Of a stretch of DNA of 6,335 bases, positions 5,510 to 6,335 are shown in pieces. How positions within the stretch are numbered: position 1 is the first letter of the stretch; the number at the start of each line of letters is the position of its first letter. Position numbers and translations under genes: made by a program. The stretch comes from Bacillota bacterium. GTDB taxonomy: Bacteria; Bacillota; Clostridia; Lachnospirales; Lachnospiraceae. The DNA is taken from positions 1 through 6,335 of the forward strand of contig JAEWRS010000505.1 of assembly GCA_023398855.1 (NCBI GenBank), read 5' to 3'. The notes beneath the pieces were generated by a model. It did no database searches. It worked only from the letters and a program-made list of their open reading frames with translations, and was not told the DNA's origin.

Positions 5510-6335
5510 ATGGCACCGGAACCTTTAATTTACCACATCGATGTAAATTCCGCATTTTTAAGCTGGGAATCCGTCAGTCGCCTGACAGAGGATTCCGGCG
5601 CCCTTGATCTGCGCTCCATTCCATCAGCAGTAGGCGGCGACCCTTCTTTAAGACACGGTATTGTTCTGGCAAAGTCCACACCGGCAAAGGCTTATGGAAT
5701 CACCACTGGAGAACCCATCATCCAGGCCCTGCGCAAATGCCCGGCTTTGACTGTTGTTCCGGCCCGATTTGACGTGTACCTTGAAAAGTCCAGTGACCTT
5801 ATGACGCTTTTATCCGATTACACCCCTGACATTGAAAAATTCAGTATTGACGAAGCTTTTCTTGACATGACCGCCACCATCCATCTTTTTGGCTCCCCAT
5901 TGGAGGTGGCCAACCAGATCCGGGAAAGAGTATGGCAGGAGTTGGGGTTTACAGTGAACATCGGGATTGCTTCCAACAAGCTTTTGGCAAAGATGGCCTC
6001 AGACTTTGAAAAGCCCAATCTCTGCCACACCTTATTTACTCATGAAATTCCTTCCAAAATGTGGCCTCTTCCTATCCGGGAATTGTTTTTTGTGGGCCAT
6101 TCTGCCCAGAAAAAAATGGAGAGCATCGGCATACACACCATAGGGGACCTGGCGGCATGCAAGGTCAGCCATCTAAAGCATCTTCTGGGAGAAAAATATG
6201 CCCTGTTAATCCACGACTATGCCTGCGGCATTGACTCCTCTCCTGTGGCAGAAAGAGAGCCTCTAAACAAGGGCTACGGAAACAGTACCACCCTTTCCCA
6301 TGATGTAGACGACTTTGATGTGGCCTGTCAGGTCC
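5510..6335 (+). CDS. Y-family DNA polymerase, UmuC/DinB-like translesion polymerase (partial, 3' end beyond window)
   Basis: The first 275 residues are visible and open to the right edge. Y-family polymerases copy past damaged bases with low fidelity in the cytoplasm. The palm and finger signatures are all present: D11 in YHIDVNSAF, the likely steric-gate F16, VGGD followed by RHGIVLAKSTPAKAYGITTGEP (about 43-70), the catalytic pair D114-E115 in KFSIDEAFLDMT, and VNIGIASNKLLAKMASDFEKPN (about 149-170). A helix-hairpin-helix region (FFVGHSAQKKMESIGIHTIGDLA, from about 193) follows. The metal ligands look intact, so the enzyme should be active. The first motif, IDVNSAFLSWE, differs from the classic DinB form and points to a UmuC-like branch common in Clostridia rather than canonical DinB; this is a family impression. 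The start is supported by AAAGGAGGG 6-7 nt upstream. The gene diverges from the carboxypeptidase gene and its promoter contains a LexA-like box. Confidence 0.93.
   Translation, partial: MAPEPLIYHIDVNSAFLSWESVSRLTEDSGALDLRSIPSAVGGDPSLRHGIVLAKSTPAKAYGITTGEPIIQALRKCPALTVVPARFDVYLEKSSDLMTLLSDYTPDIEKFSIDEAFLDMTATIHLFGSPLEVANQIRERVWQELGFTVNIGIASNKLLAKMASDFEKPNLCHTLFTHEIPSKMWPLPIRELFFVGHSAQKKMESIGIHTIGDLAACKVSHLKHLLGEKYALLIHDYACGIDSSPVAEREPLNKGYGNSTTLSHDVDDFDVACQV

Noticed and set aside
5818..6030. Minus-strand open frame of 70 codons
   Set aside because: It is antisense to the catalytic core of the polymerase, whose motifs on the plus strand are unmistakable.

Overview
The window looks like chromosomal DNA from an anaerobic Gram-positive Clostridia, most likely a Lachnospiraceae species (Lacrimispora/Clostridium-like; genus inferred from protein style only). 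The reasons are strong GGAGG ribosome sites, two lipoprotein signal peptides of Gram-positive type, a YitT-family membrane protein, a clostridial-type D,D-carboxypeptidase and a near-consensus Gram-positive LexA box. I see no mobile element, CRISPR array, rRNA or tRNA. Coding density and codon use look like ordinary core genome.

Layout: five genes lie on the minus strand and one, cut by the right edge, on the plus strand. From right to left on the minus strand: a D-alanyl-D-alanine carboxypeptidase (4010-5329) with a strong terminator (3942-3999); a YitT-family membrane protein (2946-3791); a small lipoprotein of unknown function (2241-2810) ending at a probable terminator (2106-2153); then an operon starting near 2100 that encodes a biotin-dependent carboxyltransferase (520-1974) and an OadG-like sodium-pump subunit with an N-terminal lipoprotein domain (502 to beyond the left edge). 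On the plus strand, a Y-family DNA polymerase starts at 5510, diverges from the carboxypeptidase gene, and runs off the right edge.

How the genes fit together: the carboxyltransferase and OadG-like protein should be two subunits of a membrane-bound, Na+-translocating acyl-CoA or oxo-acid decarboxylase. The biotin carrier and the OadB-type subunit would be expected just beyond the left edge. The leader of this operon carries a near-perfect match to the clostridial Rex operator (2012-2029), suggesting control by the NADH/NAD+ ratio. The other genes act at the envelope (carboxypeptidase, YitT, lipoprotein) or in DNA damage tolerance (polymerase). The polymerase promoter carries a 13-of-14 match to the LexA box between its -35 and -10 elements, which points to SOS control. 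The two operator matches are the most informative findings. I found no convincing evidence of an undescribed multi-gene system.
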